Assembly (NCBI GenBank): GCA_026398695.1
Contig: JAPLSJ010000070.1
Span: 1-39,946, forward strand
Source: Arenimonas sp.
Lineage (GTDB): Bacteria > Pseudomonadota > Gammaproteobacteria > Xanthomonadales > Xanthomonadaceae
DNA length: 39,946 nt
Reading direction: 5' to 3'
Both the position numbers and the translations under genes were made by a program. The notes beneath the pieces were generated by a model, which worked only from the letters and a program-made list of their open reading frames with translations, made no database searches and had not been told where the DNA came from. Position 1 is the first letter of the stretch; every line of letters begins with the position of its first letter. Below, piece by piece: positions 19,426-29,900 of this stretch.

Positions 19426-20868
19426 ATGACCCAAACCCTGCAACTCGCGCAGTCCCGCCTGCTTACGCCCGGTGGCCTCGGGCTGGACGGCCTGGACGCG
19501 GCGTTCGGCAAGCTGATGGGGCCGGGCGTGGACTACGGCGACCTGTATTTCCAGCACAGCCGGCGCGAGGGCTGGAGCCTGGAGGACGGCATCGTCAAGG
19601 ACGGTTCGCACTCGATCGAACAGGGCGTGGGCGTGCGGGCGGTGAGCGGCGAAAAGACCGGCTTCGCGTATTCGGACGACATCCGCGCCGACGCGCTGCT
19701 GGAGTCGGCCGGTGCCGCGCGTGCGATCAGCCGCAGCGGTTCCAGCGCGCCCGGCGGGCAGCGCATCGTGGTGCCGGGCCGTGCCCTGTACGCACCGGTG
19801 GACCCGATCGACGAGATGGCCACCGACGTCAAGATCCAGGCGCTGCGCGACGTCGACCAGTGGCTGCGCGCGCAGGACCCGCGCGTGAAGCAGGTCATCG
19901 TCAGCCTCGCTGGCGGCGTGGACACCGTGCTGGTGGCCAGCAGCGACGGCAAGCTGGCTTCCGACGTGCGGCCGCTGGTGCGCTTCAACGTGCAGGTGAT
20001 CGTCGAACAGGACGGTCGCCGCGAGCAGGGCTATTCCGGCGCCGGCGGCCGCTACGGCTACGCCGAACTGTTCTCCGGCGGCAGGCCGCAGGCGGTGGCG
20101 CGCGAGGCGCTGCGCCAGGCGCTGGTGAACCTGGACGCAGTGGAAGCGCCGGCCGGCACGCTGCCGGTGGTGCTGGGCCCGGGCTGGCCCGGCGTGCTGC
20201 TGCACGAAGCGGTGGGCCATGGCCTGGAAGGTGACTTCAACCGCAAGGGCACCTCGGTGTACGCCGGCCGCATCGGCGAGCGCGTGGCCGCGCCCGGAGT
20301 CACCATCGTCGACGACGGCACGCTGGCGGGCCGCCGCGGCTCGCTCAACATCGACGACGAGGGCACGCCCACCCAGTGCACCACGCTGATCGAGGACGGC
20401 ATCCTGCGCGGCTACATCCAGGACACGCTCAACGCGCGCCTGATGGGCATGGCGCCCACCGGCAACGGCCGCCGCGAAAGCTTCGCGCACCTGCCGATGC
20501 CGCGCATGACCAACACCTACATGCTGGCCGGCGACTATGACCCGGCCGAAATCATCGCGTCGGTGAAGAAAGGCCTGTACGCGCCCAACTTCGGCGGCGG
20601 CCAGGTGGACATCACCAGCGGCAAGTTCGTGTTTTCGGCCACCGAGGCCTACCTGATCGAAGACGGAAAGATCACCCGGCCGGTGAAGGGCGCCACGCTG
20701 ATCGGCAACGGCCCCGAGGCGATGACGCGCGTGAGCATGGTCGGCCGCGACCTGGCGCTGGACGAAGGCGTGGGCATCTGCGGCAAGGACGGCCAGAGCG
20801 TGCCCGTCGGCGTCGGGCAGCCCACGCTCAAGATCGACGCGATGACCATCGGCGGCACGCGGGCGTGA
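19426..20868 (+). CDS. tldD: Metalloprotease subunit TldD
   Basis: Catalytic half of the TldD/TldE (PmbA) heterodimeric zinc protease, which trims peptides and matures some ribosomally made antibiotics such as microcin B17 in E. coli. The zinc motif is H260-E261-A-V-G-H265[12 protein letters not shown], matching E. coli TldD closely. Other family segments are G-D-L-Y-F-Q-H-S-R, the [10 protein letters not shown] region and the C-terminal [18 protein letters not shown] chose ATG 19426 (M-T-Q-T-L-Q-L-A-Q), giving 480 aa; an upstream in-frame start would add ten residues of poor quality. Its partner pmbA is 640 bases downstream on the same strand, with darP in between in reverse. Confidence 0.96.
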   Translation: MTQTLQLAQSRLLTPGGLGLDGLDAAFGKLMGPGVDYGDLYFQHSRREGWSLEDGIVKDGSHSIEQGVGVRAVSGEKTGFAYSDDIRADALLESAGAARAISRSGSSAPGGQRIVVPGRALYAPVDPIDEMATDVKIQALRDVDQWLRAQDPRVKQVIVSLAGGVDTVLVASSDGKLASDVRPLVRFNVQVIVEQDGRREQGYSGAGGRYGYAELFSGGRPQAVAREALRQALVNLDAVEAPAGTLPVVLGPGWPGVLLHEAVGHGLEGDFNRKGTSVYAGRIGERVAAPGVTIVDDGTLAGRRGSLNIDDEGTPTQCTTLIEDGILRGYIQDTLNARLMGMAPTGNGRRESFAHLPMPRMTNTYMLAGDYDPAEIIASVKKGLYAPNFGGGQVDITSGKFVFSATEAYLIEDGKITRPVKGATLIGNGPEAMTRVSMVGRDLALDEGVGICGKDGQSVPVGVGQPTLKIDAMTIGGTRA

Positions 20869-20873
20869 TGCCC

Positions 20874-21473
20874 TCAGAAGCGATCGGCTTCGCCGGACAG
20901 GTCGGTGTCGTCGTCCAGGTCGGCGTCGGCCGCGGTGTCGCTGGCCGTACCCGCCATGATCAGCGTGCGCAGTTCGCGGAACAGCTCGCGCGACGAGTGC
21001 GGTGGTTTGTTCCTGGTTTTTTCCTGAGCGGCGTTGCGCGCCAGCTGGCGCAGCTGCTGGCGGTCGCCGTTGGGGTATTCGACCAGGAGCTCCGACAGCG
21101 CGTCGTCGCCGAGCGCCACCAGCCGGTCGCGCCAGTACTCGACGCGGTGCAGCTGGGCGGCTTCGCGCCGGCCCTCGACCTTGTCGTGGTCGAGCGCGGC
21201 GCGGATGGCCTGCAGGGCCTCGTCGTCCTCGCGCCGCATGATCTTGGCCAGGTACTGCACGGCGCGCTTGCGGGCGATCTGGGCCGTGATGCGCTTGGAC
21301 GACAGCACCAGCTTGCGCAGGTCCTCGTCCATCGGGATCTGGTTGATCCGGGCGTCGCTCTGCTCCACCAGCTGCAGGGCCAGCGCCAGCACGCCCAGCG
21401 CCTCGCGGCGCAGTTCGCTTCGGCTGGGGCCGAAGTCCTCTTCTTCTTCTTCGATCTGATCGTCGATATGCAT
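20874..21473 (-). CDS. darP: Ribosome-associated protein DarP (YjgA)
   Basis: Small basic/acidic helical protein (DUF615) that binds late 50S assembly intermediates and helps shape the peptidyl-transferase region. The family pattern is clear: S-R-S-E-L-R-R-E-A-L, L-V-E-Q-S-D-A-R-I-N-Q-I-P-M-D-E-D-L-R, A-R-K-R-A-V-Q-Y-L-A-K-I-M-R, E-Y-W-R-D-R-L-V-A-L-G-D-D-A-L-S-E-L and the C-terminal S-R-E-L-F-R-E-L-R. The N-terminus has the usual acidic run (E-E-E-E-E-D). Length 199 aa, slightly longer than E. coli because of an acidic C-terminal tail. It converges on tldD with a five-base gap and diverges from pmbA with only 35 bases between start codons. Confidence 0.95.
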   Translation of the reverse strand: MHIDDQIEEEEEDFGPSRSELRREALGVLALALQLVEQSDARINQIPMDEDLRKLVLSSKRITAQIARKRAVQYLAKIMRREDDEALQAIRAALDHDKVEGRREAAQLHRVEYWRDRLVALGDDALSELLVEYPNGDRQQLRQLARNAAQEKTRNKPPHSSRELFRELRTLIMAGTASDTAADADLDDDTDLSGEADRF

Positions 21474-21508
21474 GTTTCACCGCCTACCCGGAGCGAAAGG
21501 ATACGCCC

Positions 21509-22867
21509 ATGACCGCCCTCGCCGCAGCTTCCGATGATTCCCTGGCCCGGCTGGACCGGCTTTCCGGCCTCGCCCGCGAGGTTCTGGCCCAGTGCCGCGC
21601 GCTGGGCGCCAGCCAGGCCGAGGTGGCGGTGGGCGAGGACAGCGGCCTGTCGGTGAACGTGCGCACGGGCGAGGTGGAGACCGTCGAACGCACCCAGGAC
21701 CGCAGTGTCGGCGTCACTGTCTACTTCGGCCAGCGCAAGGGCAGCGCCAGCACCGCCGACCTGCAGCCCGGCAGCCTGGCCTCGACGGTGGAGATGGCCT
21801 GCGCCATCGCCCGCCACACCGAGGCCGACCCGGCCGCCGGCCTGGCCGACGCCGACCGCATGGCCCGCGACCTGCGCGAATTCGACAGCTGGCACCCGTG
21901 GGCACTCGACGCCGACCGCGCCATCGCGCTGGCGGTGGAGGCGGAGGCGGCGGGTCGCGCCGCCGACGCCAGGATCGCCAACTCCGACGGTGCCGGCATG
22001 CACAGCGGCGAAAGCGTGTCGGTGTACGCCAACAGCCACGGCTTCGTCGGCGCCGAACGCAGCACCAGCCATTCGCTCAGCCTGTCGCTGATCGCCGGCA
22101 GCGGCGACGGCATGCAGCGCGACTACTGGTACACCAGCGGCCTGTCGCCCGACGATCTGGAGTCGCCGATGCAGGTTGGCCGCCGCGCCGCCGAACGCAC
22201 GGTGGCGCGCCTGAACCCGCGCCCGATCAAGACCGGCGACCATCCGGTGCTGTTCGCGCCCGAAATGGCCCGCAGCCTCATCGGCCACCTGCTGGGCGCG
22301 ATTTCCGGCGGTGCGCTGTACCGGCGCGCCAGCTTCCTGCTCGACCACGCGGGCCAGCGCATCCTGCCGCCGTGGTTCAACGTGGTGGAGCGGCCGCACA
22401 TCCCGCGCGGCCTGCGTTCGGCGGCCTACGACGCCGAGGGCGTGGCCACGGTGGATTCGGACATCGTGCGCGACGGCGTGCTGGCGCGTTACCTGCTGGG
22501 CAGCTATTCGGCGCGCAAGCTGGGCCTGCAGAGCACCGGCAACGCCGGCGGCGTGCACAACCTGGAAGTCAGCGCGAATGCCCGGGACCTGCAGTCGATG
22601 GCGCGCGACATGGGCCGCGGCCTGCTGGTGACCGAGCTGATGGGGCAGGGCGCGAACACCGTCACCGGCGACTATTCGCGCGGGGCGGCCGGCTTCTGGG
22701 TCGAGCACGGCGAGATCGCGCATCCGGTGGACGAGCTCACCATCGCCGGCCGCATGCAGGACATCTTCCAGGCCATCGAAGCGGTGGGGGCCGACGTGGA
22801 CCGCCGTTCCCACGTGGCCGTGGGTTCGATCCTGGTGGGGCGGATGATGGTGGCCGGCGAGGCCTGA
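21509..22867 (+). CDS. pmbA: TldE/PmbA metalloprotease partner subunit
   Basis: Non-catalytic half of the TldD/TldE protease; it shares the fold but lacks the zinc HExxxH motif, and I see none here. The 452-residue protein shows the family's N-terminal A-S-Q-A-E-V-A-V-G-E-D-S-G-L-S-V-N-V-R-T-G-E-V-E, the segment V-G-V-T-V-Y-F-G-Q-R-K-G-S-A-S-T, and the C-terminal L-G-L-Q-S-T-G-N-A-G-G-V-H-N-L, V-T-E-L-M-G-Q-G-A-N and G-D-Y-S-R-G-A-A-G-F-W-V-E. The ATG has an AAAGGA ribosome site (21,496-21,501). In E. coli pmbA also lies divergently beside yjgA; here tldD is at the same locus. Confidence 0.96.
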   Translation: MTALAAASDDSLARLDRLSGLAREVLAQCRALGASQAEVAVGEDSGLSVNVRTGEVETVERTQDRSVGVTVYFGQRKGSASTADLQPGSLASTVEMACAIARHTEADPAAGLADADRMARDLREFDSWHPWALDADRAIALAVEAEAAGRAADARIANSDGAGMHSGESVSVYANSHGFVGAERSTSHSLSLSLIAGSGDGMQRDYWYTSGLSPDDLESPMQVGRRAAERTVARLNPRPIKTGDHPVLFAPEMARSLIGHLLGAISGGALYRRASFLLDHAGQRILPPWFNVVERPHIPRGLRSAAYDAEGVATVDSDIVRDGVLARYLLGSYSARKLGLQSTGNAGGVHNLEVSANARDLQSMARDMGRGLLVTELMGQGANTVTGDYSRGAAGFWVEHGEIAHPVDELTIAGRMQDIFQAIEAVGADVDRRSHVAVGSILVGRMMVAGEA

Positions 22868-22879
22868 GCCGGCTTTGCC

Positions 22880-22908
22880 TTGACAGTGCCTTCGCAAGGC
22901 TGGAAATT
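22880..22908 (+). promoter_or_regulatory. Putative promoter of the DUF4870 gene
   Basis: A perfect TTGACA (22880-22885) is followed after 17 bases by GAAATT (22903-22908, three of six matches including the key A and T). A small dyad GCCTT-CGC-AAGGC (22888-22900) fills the spacer. The leader to the ATG would be about 40 bases. Confidence 0.5.
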
Positions 22909-22917
22909 ACCGGGGCC

Positions 22918-22938
22918 AACAGCGCCGCGGGCGCTGTT
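22918..22938 (+). promoter_or_regulatory. Hairpin in the leader of the DUF4870 gene
   Basis: AACAGCGC and GCGCTGTT form an 8-bp perfect stem with a five-base loop (CGCGG), just before the AGGGGA ribosome site (22,945-22,950). It could stabilise the leader or act as a weak stop for pmbA transcripts; there is no T-run. Confidence 0.4.
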
Positions 22939-22956
22939 CACTGCAGGGGAAACGTA

Positions 22957-23325
22957 ATGAATGAACTGACGCAGGAACAAAAAACCTGGGGCATGATCGC
23001 GCATCTTTCGGCGCTGATCGGGTTCCTGATCCCGTTCGGCAACATCGTGGGTCCGCTGGTGGTCTGGCTGATCAAGAAGGACACGATGCCGTTCGTGGAC
23101 GACCAGGGCAAGGAAGCGCTGAACTTCAACATCACCGTCGCCATCGTCGTGGCCGGCCTGATGATCGTGGGCACCGTGCTGCTGGTGATCCTGATCGGCT
23201 TCCTGTTCTATCTGCTGGCCGCCGTCATCGGCGTCGCGGCGCTGGTGTTCATGATCATCGCCGGCCTCAAGGCCAACGAAGGCGTGAGCTACCGCTACCC
23301 GTACATCTTCCGCCTGATCAAGTAA
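22957..23325 (+). CDS. DUF4870 membrane protein
   Basis: Small inner-membrane protein (122 aa) of the DUF4870 (Tic20-like fold) family; molecular role unknown. The family opening is plain: E-Q-K-T-W-G-M-I-A-H-L-S-A-L-I-G-F-L-I-P-F-G-N-I, then the G-P-L-V-V-W-L-I-K-K-D-T-M-P-F-V-D-D-Q-G-K-E-A-L-N-F-N segment. Three hydrophobic helices follow, the last ending K-A-N-E-G-V-S-Y-R-Y-P. An AGGGGA site lies seven bases before the ATG. It has its own promoter-like sequence and a strong terminator, so it is probably a single-gene unit, convergent with ispA. Confidence 0.93.
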   Translation: MNELTQEQKTWGMIAHLSALIGFLIPFGNIVGPLVVWLIKKDTMPFVDDQGKEALNFNITVAIVVAGLMIVGTVLLVILIGFLFYLLAAVIGVAALVFMIIAGLKANEGVSYRYPYIFRLIK

Positions 23326-23349
23326 TCCCGGGCGGGGCAACACCCGAAG

Positions 23350-23380
23350 CGCCGGCGGGCCTCCCGCCGGCGTTTTTTTT
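23350..23380 (+). terminator. Rho-independent terminator
   Basis: A perfect 10-bp stem, CGCCGGCGGG (23350-23359) with CCCGCCGGCG (23363-23372), has a three-base loop and is followed by eight Ts. It ends the DUF4870 transcript. The opposite side lacks a T-run, so it acts in the plus direction only. Confidence 0.93.
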
Positions 23381-23412
23381 AGTCCCGGCCTTGCAGCAGG
23401 GGGCTGGCGCGA

Positions 23413-24288
23413 TCAGTGCGAACGCTGGGCGGCGAAGCGGCCCAGCTGGGCCAGCGCTTCGGCGCCGGGCAAGCCGGCCAGGGCGTCGGCCATGCGCTGG
23501 CCCTGGCGCGCCAGTTCGGCGCGGGCGCCGTCCATGCCCAGCAGGGACGGATAGGTGGACTTGTCCTGCGCCTGGTCCTTGCCGGCGGTCTTGCCCAGCT
23601 GCGCACTGTCGCCTTCGATGTCCAGCAGGTCGTCGCGGATCTGGAAGGCCAGGCCGAGCGCGGAGGCGAAGCCGTCGAGCCTGGCCAGCGTGTCCGCGTC
23701 CGCGCCGCCCGCCAGCGCGCCCATGCGCACCGAGGCCCGGATCAGCGCGCCGGTCTTGAGCGCGTGCAGCGTTTCCAGCGCCGCGGGTTGCAGCTGGCGG
23801 CCGGTGGCGTCCATGTCCAGCGCCTGGCCGCCGCACATGCCGGCCGCGCCGGTGGCGTCGGCCAGCGACGCCAGCCAGGCCACGCGCAGCGACGCATCGG
23901 CCGGCGCGCCGGCCAGCAGGCCGAAGGCCAGCGACTGCAGCGCATCGCCGGCCAGGATGGCGGTGGCCTCGTCGAAAGCCACGTGCACCGTGGGCTGGCC
24001 CCGGCGCAGGTCGTCGTCGTCCATCGCCGGCAGGTCGTCGTGCACCAGCGAAAAGGCATGCACCAGCTCCACCGCCGCCGCGGGCGCATCGAGCAGCGAT
24101 TCGTCGGCGCCGGTGGCGGCGCCCGAGGCGTACACCAGCAATGGCCGCAGCCGCTTGCCGCCGCCGAGCACCGCGTGCCGCATCGCGGCGTGCAGGCGCT
24201 CGGGCGACTGCGTGGCGGCGGGCAGGGCGGCTTCGAGCTGGGCTTCCACGCGCTGCAGCCAGCGCGCGAGCAAAGCCTCAGGAAGCAT
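23413..24288 (-). CDS. ispA: (2E,6E)-farnesyl diphosphate synthase
   Basis: Condenses DMAPP/GPP with IPP to farnesyl diphosphate, the precursor of ubiquinone and undecaprenyl lipids. The first Asp-rich motif is D84-D85-L-P-A-M-D90, preceded by the chain-length region H-A-F-S-L-V-H; the second is F-Q-I-R-D219-D220-L-L-D223. G-G-K-R-L-R-P-L near residue 43 binds IPP. Length 291 aa is normal for bacterial FPP synthase. The ATG overlaps the end of xseB by 11 bases, the familiar xseB-ispA pair. Unlike E. coli, no dxs follows; the next gene is convergent. Confidence 0.95.
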   Translation of the reverse strand: MLPEALLARWLQRVEAQLEAALPAATQSPERLHAAMRHAVLGGGKRLRPLLVYASGAATGADESLLDAPAAAVELVHAFSLVHDDLPAMDDDDLRRGQPTVHVAFDEATAILAGDALQSLAFGLLAGAPADASLRVAWLASLADATGAAGMCGGQALDMDATGRQLQPAALETLHALKTGALIRASVRMGALAGGADADTLARLDGFASALGLAFQIRDDLLDIEGDSAQLGKTAGKDQAQDKSTYPSLLGMDGARAELARQGQRMADALAGLPGAEALAQLGRFAAQRSH

Positions 24289-24535
24289 CGGGCTGGAAGG
24301 ATTGGCCGCTGTCGGGATCGGCCGGGTCGCTGAGCAGGCGCACGCGCAGCTCGGCCTGTTCCAGCGCGCCCTGGCACTGGCGGTAGAGATTCACGCCGCG
24401 CTCGTACGCGGCCAGCGAATCGTCGAGGGTGAGGTCGCCCTTCTCCATCTTCTGGACCAGCTGCTCGAGTTCATCGAGCGAGGTCTCGAACTGGGCGACG
24501 GGCGACGGCGGCGGTGCGGGGGTCTTGGCGGCCAT
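24278..24535 (-). CDS. xseB: Exodeoxyribonuclease VII small subunit
   Basis: Small subunit of the single-strand-specific exonuclease VII used in repair and recombination; the large subunit XseA is not in this window. The protein has the family core [32 protein letters not shown] and the following coiled helix with L-Y-R-Q-C-Q. I use ATG 24533-24535, giving 85 aa; an upstream TTG would add 12 residues. It lies 48 bases after tilS. Confidence 0.92.
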   Translation of the reverse strand: MAAKTPAPPPSPVAQFETSLDELEQLVQKMEKGDLTLDDSLAAYERGVNLYRQCQGALEQAELRVRLLSDPADPDSGQSFQPDAS

Positions 24536-24583
24536 GGCTGAAGTTTGCGCGGCCGCTTGGGGCACGGTCAATGCGTGGTTGGC

Positions 24584-25864
24584 TCAGCCGTCGGCGGGGC
24601 GCAGTTCCAGGCGCACGCCGTGCGCGCCCAGCCAGTCCCGGAGGCGGCCCGACACCGCCACGTCGCCGGCGGCCAGCAGCTCGCCGTCGGCCGCGAACAG
24701 CAGGGGCAGGCGCGCGCGCAGCCAGGGCGGCACGCCCAGCTCCTGCAGCACGTGCTTGAGTTCGCTGGAGTGCGCGCGGCCGGGCAGCACCAGGCGCTCG
24801 CCGCCGTGGCGCGCGCGCACCGCCAGCGGCGCATCGAAGGCGCGGGCGGGCGAGAGCTGCAGGAGGTCGCCGCCGGGCAGTGCCAGTGCCTGCGTGCCGT
24901 CCCAGGTGGCGTGGAACTCGGCGGGCAGCGGCGGCAGCGGCCGGCCCGCGTGCAGCAGGTCGCGCCAGCGCCGGATCACCGCGCCCGACCAGGCGAACTC
25001 GGCGCAGGCGTTGGCGCGGGCCGGCAGCAGCTCGGCGTCGAGGGTGTCGAGCGCCTGCGACGACAGCATCGGCAGCCCGAGGTCGGCCACCCAGCGCCGC
25101 AGCACCCGGTGCCGCCATGCTTCCGGCAGCGCCAGCAGGGCAGGCACGGACAGCGTGGCGGGGTCGACGCCCTGAACCTGCGCCAGCCGCTTCGCGTCTT
25201 CGGCCCCCAGCAGGTCCTGCTGCACGGCCAGCAGGCCGGCACTGCGCGCGAACGACGCGTCGGCCTGCGGCCAGCGCTGCTGCAGCATCGGCATCACCTG
25301 GTGGCGCAGGAAGTTCCTGTCATGGTGTTGGCTGGCGTTGGACGGATCTTCGATCCAGCGAAGGCCGTGCTGCACCGCGTAGTCGTGCAGGAGCGAGCGC
25401 GGCAGCGCCAGCAGCGGCCGCCACAGCCAGCCGCACCCGAACGCGCGCAGCGGCCGCATGGCGCCCAGGCCGTCGCCCGAGCCTCGCAGCAGGCGCAGCA
25501 GCACTGTCTCGGCCTGGTCGTCGCGGTGGTGGGCCAGGGCGATCAGTTCGCCGTCGCGCTGGCAGCGTGCAAAGGCGGCACGGCGCGCATCACGGGCAGC
25601 CGCTTCCAGGCCGTCGCCGCGGGGCTGTACGGCCACGCGCATGCTTTCGAAGGCCACGCCGAGCGCGGCGCAGGCGTCGCCACAGGCCTCGGCCCAGTGC
25701 GCGGAATCGGGGTGCAGGCCGTGGTCCACGTGCAGCGCGCGCAGGCCGCGCGCGCGCAGGGCCGGATCGGCCGCCGCCAGGTGCAGCAGCACGGTGGAAT
25801 CCAGGCCACCGCTGAAGGCGATGGCGACCGGACCGTCATGCGGTGCGTGCGGCAGTGTCGGCAC
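24584..25864 (-). CDS. tilS: tRNA(Ile)-lysidine synthase
   Basis: ATP-dependent ligase that attaches lysine to C34 of tRNA-Ile(CAU), switching its codon from AUG to AUA. The N-terminal PP-loop is A-F-S-G-G-L-D-S-T-V-L-L (about residues 15-26), followed by the V-D-H-G-L-H-P-D-S segment and A-L-A-H-H-R-D-D-Q-A-E-T, all N-type ATP pyrophosphatase features. R-P-L-L-A-L-P-R and W-I-E-D-P-S-N fit the tRNA-binding region, and the C-terminal domain is present (G-V-P-P-W-L-R-A-R-L-P-L-L). Length 426 aa is typical. It follows accA by 36 bases. Confidence 0.95.
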   Translation of the reverse strand: MPTLPHAPHDGPVAIAFSGGLDSTVLLHLAAADPALRARGLRALHVDHGLHPDSAHWAEACGDACAALGVAFESMRVAVQPRGDGLEAAARDARRAAFARCQRDGELIALAHHRDDQAETVLLRLLRGSGDGLGAMRPLRAFGCGWLWRPLLALPRSLLHDYAVQHGLRWIEDPSNASQHHDRNFLRHQVMPMLQQRWPQADASFARSAGLLAVQQDLLGAEDAKRLAQVQGVDPATLSVPALLALPEAWRHRVLRRWVADLGLPMLSSQALDTLDAELLPARANACAEFAWSGAVIRRWRDLLHAGRPLPPLPAEFHATWDGTQALALPGGDLLQLSPARAFDAPLAVRARHGGERLVLPGRAHSSELKHVLQELGVPPWLRARLPLLFAADGELLAAGDVAVSGRLRDWLGAHGVRLELRPADG

Positions 25865-25900
25865 CGGGGCTCCAGGGCGTGGGTGCCGGCCCTCGCCGGC

Positions 25901-26860
<960 letters not shown>

Positions 26861-26900
26861 GCGGTTACTCGGTGAAGACACCCGAGCCTGCGGCCGGGCG

Positions 26901-26933
26901 TCTAGAGCAAAGGTTCTAGGGGCGCGATTCTAG
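26901..26933 (-). repeat. Three TCTAG repeats at a 14-bp period in the accA leader/promoter
   Basis: TCTAG occurs at 26901-26905, 26915-26919 and 26929-26933, exactly 14 bases apart. The first two also form CTAGA-N8-TCTAG. The third contains the proposed accA -10. CTAG is scarce in the rest of the window. Confidence 0.6.
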
Positions 26934-26956
26934 CGGGGTTGGCGCCCGCAGGCCAA
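26927..26956 (-). promoter_or_regulatory. Putative accA promoter
   Basis: Minus-strand TTGGCC (26956-26951) and TAGAAT (26932-26927, five of six) are separated by 18 bases, just after the dnaE stop. The leader to the accA ATG would be about 60 bases and contains two further CTAGA copies. Confidence 0.5.
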
Positions 26957-26959
26957 ACC

Positions 26960-29900
26960 TCAGCCGCCCTGCTGCCAGGGGCGGTGCAGCTGCAGGGTGA
27001 CCTGGCTGACGCCGGGCAGGGCGCGCAGCTGGCTGATCAGCTCGGGGTCGGTGCGTACGCCCAGGGCGCCGTTCACGTCCACCGCGCCGCGCGCCTTGGC
27101 CGGCGTCAGCAGGTCCAGCCGCAGCGGCGTGGCGCCGGGGCGGAACGCCGCCAGCAGCGCCTGCAGCTTGTCCCAGGTGCCCTGGGCGCGCAGGTCCACC
27201 GTCAGGCCCAGGCGGCGGGCGTGCTGGGCGCACAGGGCGCGGAAGTCCCAGCACTGGCGCGCACGCAGCACGAAGCCGCCGGAGAACTGGTCTTCGGCCA
27301 GGTTGCCCTCCACCAGCAGGATGCGGTCGCGCGACAGCAGGTGCCCGCACTCGGCGAACGCCTCCCGGAAGAAGGCGACCTCGAGCTGGCCACGGCCGTC
27401 CTCGATGCGCGCGAAGGCCATGCTGTCTCCGCGCCGGCGCACGGCCGAGACGATGCCGGCCAGCACCACGGCCGCTTCGCCGCGGCGGTCCTTCTTGGCG
27501 CTCCAGAGGCTGTCCAGGTCGGCCAGGGTGACGCCGACCAGCGACTGCAGATCGCCGCGCCAGGGATCGAGCGGGTGGCCGCTCAGGTAATGGCCCAGGG
27601 TTTCCCGTTCGCCCAGCAGCTTGGTTTCCAGCGGCCAGTCGGGCGCCTCGGGCAGTTCGAGGTGGATTTCGGGCACGTCGCCGGCGCCACCGAACAGCGA
27701 CACCTGGCCGGCGGCGCGTTCGCGCGCCAGCTGGTCGGTGGCCTTGATCACCTCGGGAAGCTGCAGCATCAGCGAGGCGCGGTTGCTGCCCAGTGCGTCC
27801 AGCGCGCCGGCGTGCACCATCGCCTCGAGCACGCGGCGGTTGAGCTTGGACGAATCCACGCGCCGGCAGAAATCGAGCAGGTCGCGGAACGGGCCGCCGG
27901 AGCGGCGCGCCTCGACGATCGACTCGCAGGCGCCGCGGCCCACGCCCTTCACCGCGCCCAGGCCGTAGCGCACGGTCTTGCGGTCGTTGGCGACGAACAT
28001 GTAGTCGGAGGCGTTGACGTCCGGCGGCAGCACCGACAGGCCGATCTCGCGCGACTCCTCCAGGAACGTCACCACCTTGTCGGTGTTGTCCATGTCCGAG
28101 GACATCGTGGCCGCCATGAACTCGGCCGGGTGGTGCGCCTTGAGCCACGCCGTCTGGTAAGCCACCAGCGCATAGGCGGCCGAGTGCGACTTGTTGAAGC
28201 CGTAGTCGGCGAACTTCTCCATCAGGTCGAAGATCGGGCTGGCCACGTCGGCGTGGATGCCCTGGGCGGCGGCGCCGTCCTCGAACTTCACGCGCTCCTT
28301 GGCCATCTCCTCGGGCTTCTTCTTGCCCATCGCGCGCCGCAGCAGGTCGGCGCCGCCCAGCGAGTAGCCGGCCAGCACCTGGGCGATCTGCATCACCTGT
28401 TCCTGGTAGACGATCACGCCGTAGGTGGGCTTGAGGATCGGCTCGAGCAGCGGATGCGGGTAGCTGACTTCGGCGCGGCCGTGCCGGCGGTCGATGAAGT
28501 CGTCCACCATGCCCGCGCCCAGCGGGCCGGGGCGGTACAGCGCGGCGAGCGCGATCAGGTCTTCGAACACCTGCGGCTGCAGCTTGCGGATGTACTCCTT
28601 CATGCCGCGCGATTCGAACTGGAACACCGCGGTGGTCTGGCCCTTCGAAAGCAGCGCGTAGGTTTCCGGGTCGTCCAGCGGCAGCGCCAGGATTTCCAGC
28701 GGCGGCACGTCGGCGGCCTGGCGCCGGACGTTGATGGCCTTCACCGCCCAGTCGATGATGGTGAGCGTGCGCAGGCCCAGGAAGTCGAACTTCACCAGGC
28801 CCACCGCTTCCACGTCGTCCTTGTCGAACTGCGTGACCACCGACTTGGCGGTTTCGCCCTTGGCCACGTGTTCGGCGAACAGCGGGCTGAAGTCGGTGAG
28901 CGGCGTCGGCGCGATCACCACGCCGCCGGCGTGCTTGCCGGCGTTTCGGGTGAGGTCTTCGAGGCTGCGCGCGAGGTCGATCAGGTCGCGCACGTCGTCT
29001 TCGTCGCGGTAGCGCTGCACGAGTTCGGCCGAGGCGAGGTCGGAATTCTTCTTCGCCGCTTCGCTCAGGCCCAGCGCGTCTTCCAGCGTGACGCCCAGCG
29101 TCATCGGGATGAGCTTGGCCACCGAGTCCACGAAGCCGTACGGGTAGCCCAGCACGCGGCCGCAGTCGCGCACGGCGGCCTTCGCGGCCATGGTGCCGTA
29201 GGTGATGATCTGGCTGACCTTGTCGCGCCCGTACTTGCGGCCGACGTAGTCGATGACTTCGTCGCGGCGGTCCATGCAGAAGTCGATGTCGAAGTCGGGC
29301 ATCGACACGCGTTCGGGATTCAGGAAGCGCTCGAACAGCAGGTCGTAGCGGATCGGGTCGAGGTCGGTGATGCCCAGCGACCACGCCACCAGCGAGCCCG
29401 CGCCCGAGCCGCGGCCCGGGCCCACCGGGATGTCGTTGCGCTTGGACCAGTTGATGAAGTCGGCCACGATCAGGAAGTAGCCGGGGAAGCCCATCTTCAG
29501 GATCACGCCCAGCTCGATGTCCAGGCGCGCGCGGTAGGCCGGCTCGTCGTGGCCGGGCGCCATCTCGAACTTGGCCAGCCGGTCGCTCAGGCCGCGGTGC
29601 GATTCCTCGCGGATCCAGCTGTCGAGCGTGTGCCCGTCGGGAACGGGGAAGTCGGGCAGGAAGTACTTGCCCAGGCTGAGTTCGAAGTTGCAGCGCTTGG
29701 CCAGTTCGACCGTGTTTTCCAGCGCTTCGGGCAGGTCGGAGAACAGCTCCGCCATTTCCTCGGGCGACTTGAGGTACTGCTCGCGCGAGTAGTCGCGCGG
29801 CCGCTTGGGGTCGTCGAGCACGCGGCCGGTGGAAATGCAGACGCGGGCCTCGTGCGCCTCGAAATCCTCCGGCGACAGGAAGCGCACGTCGTTGCTGGCC

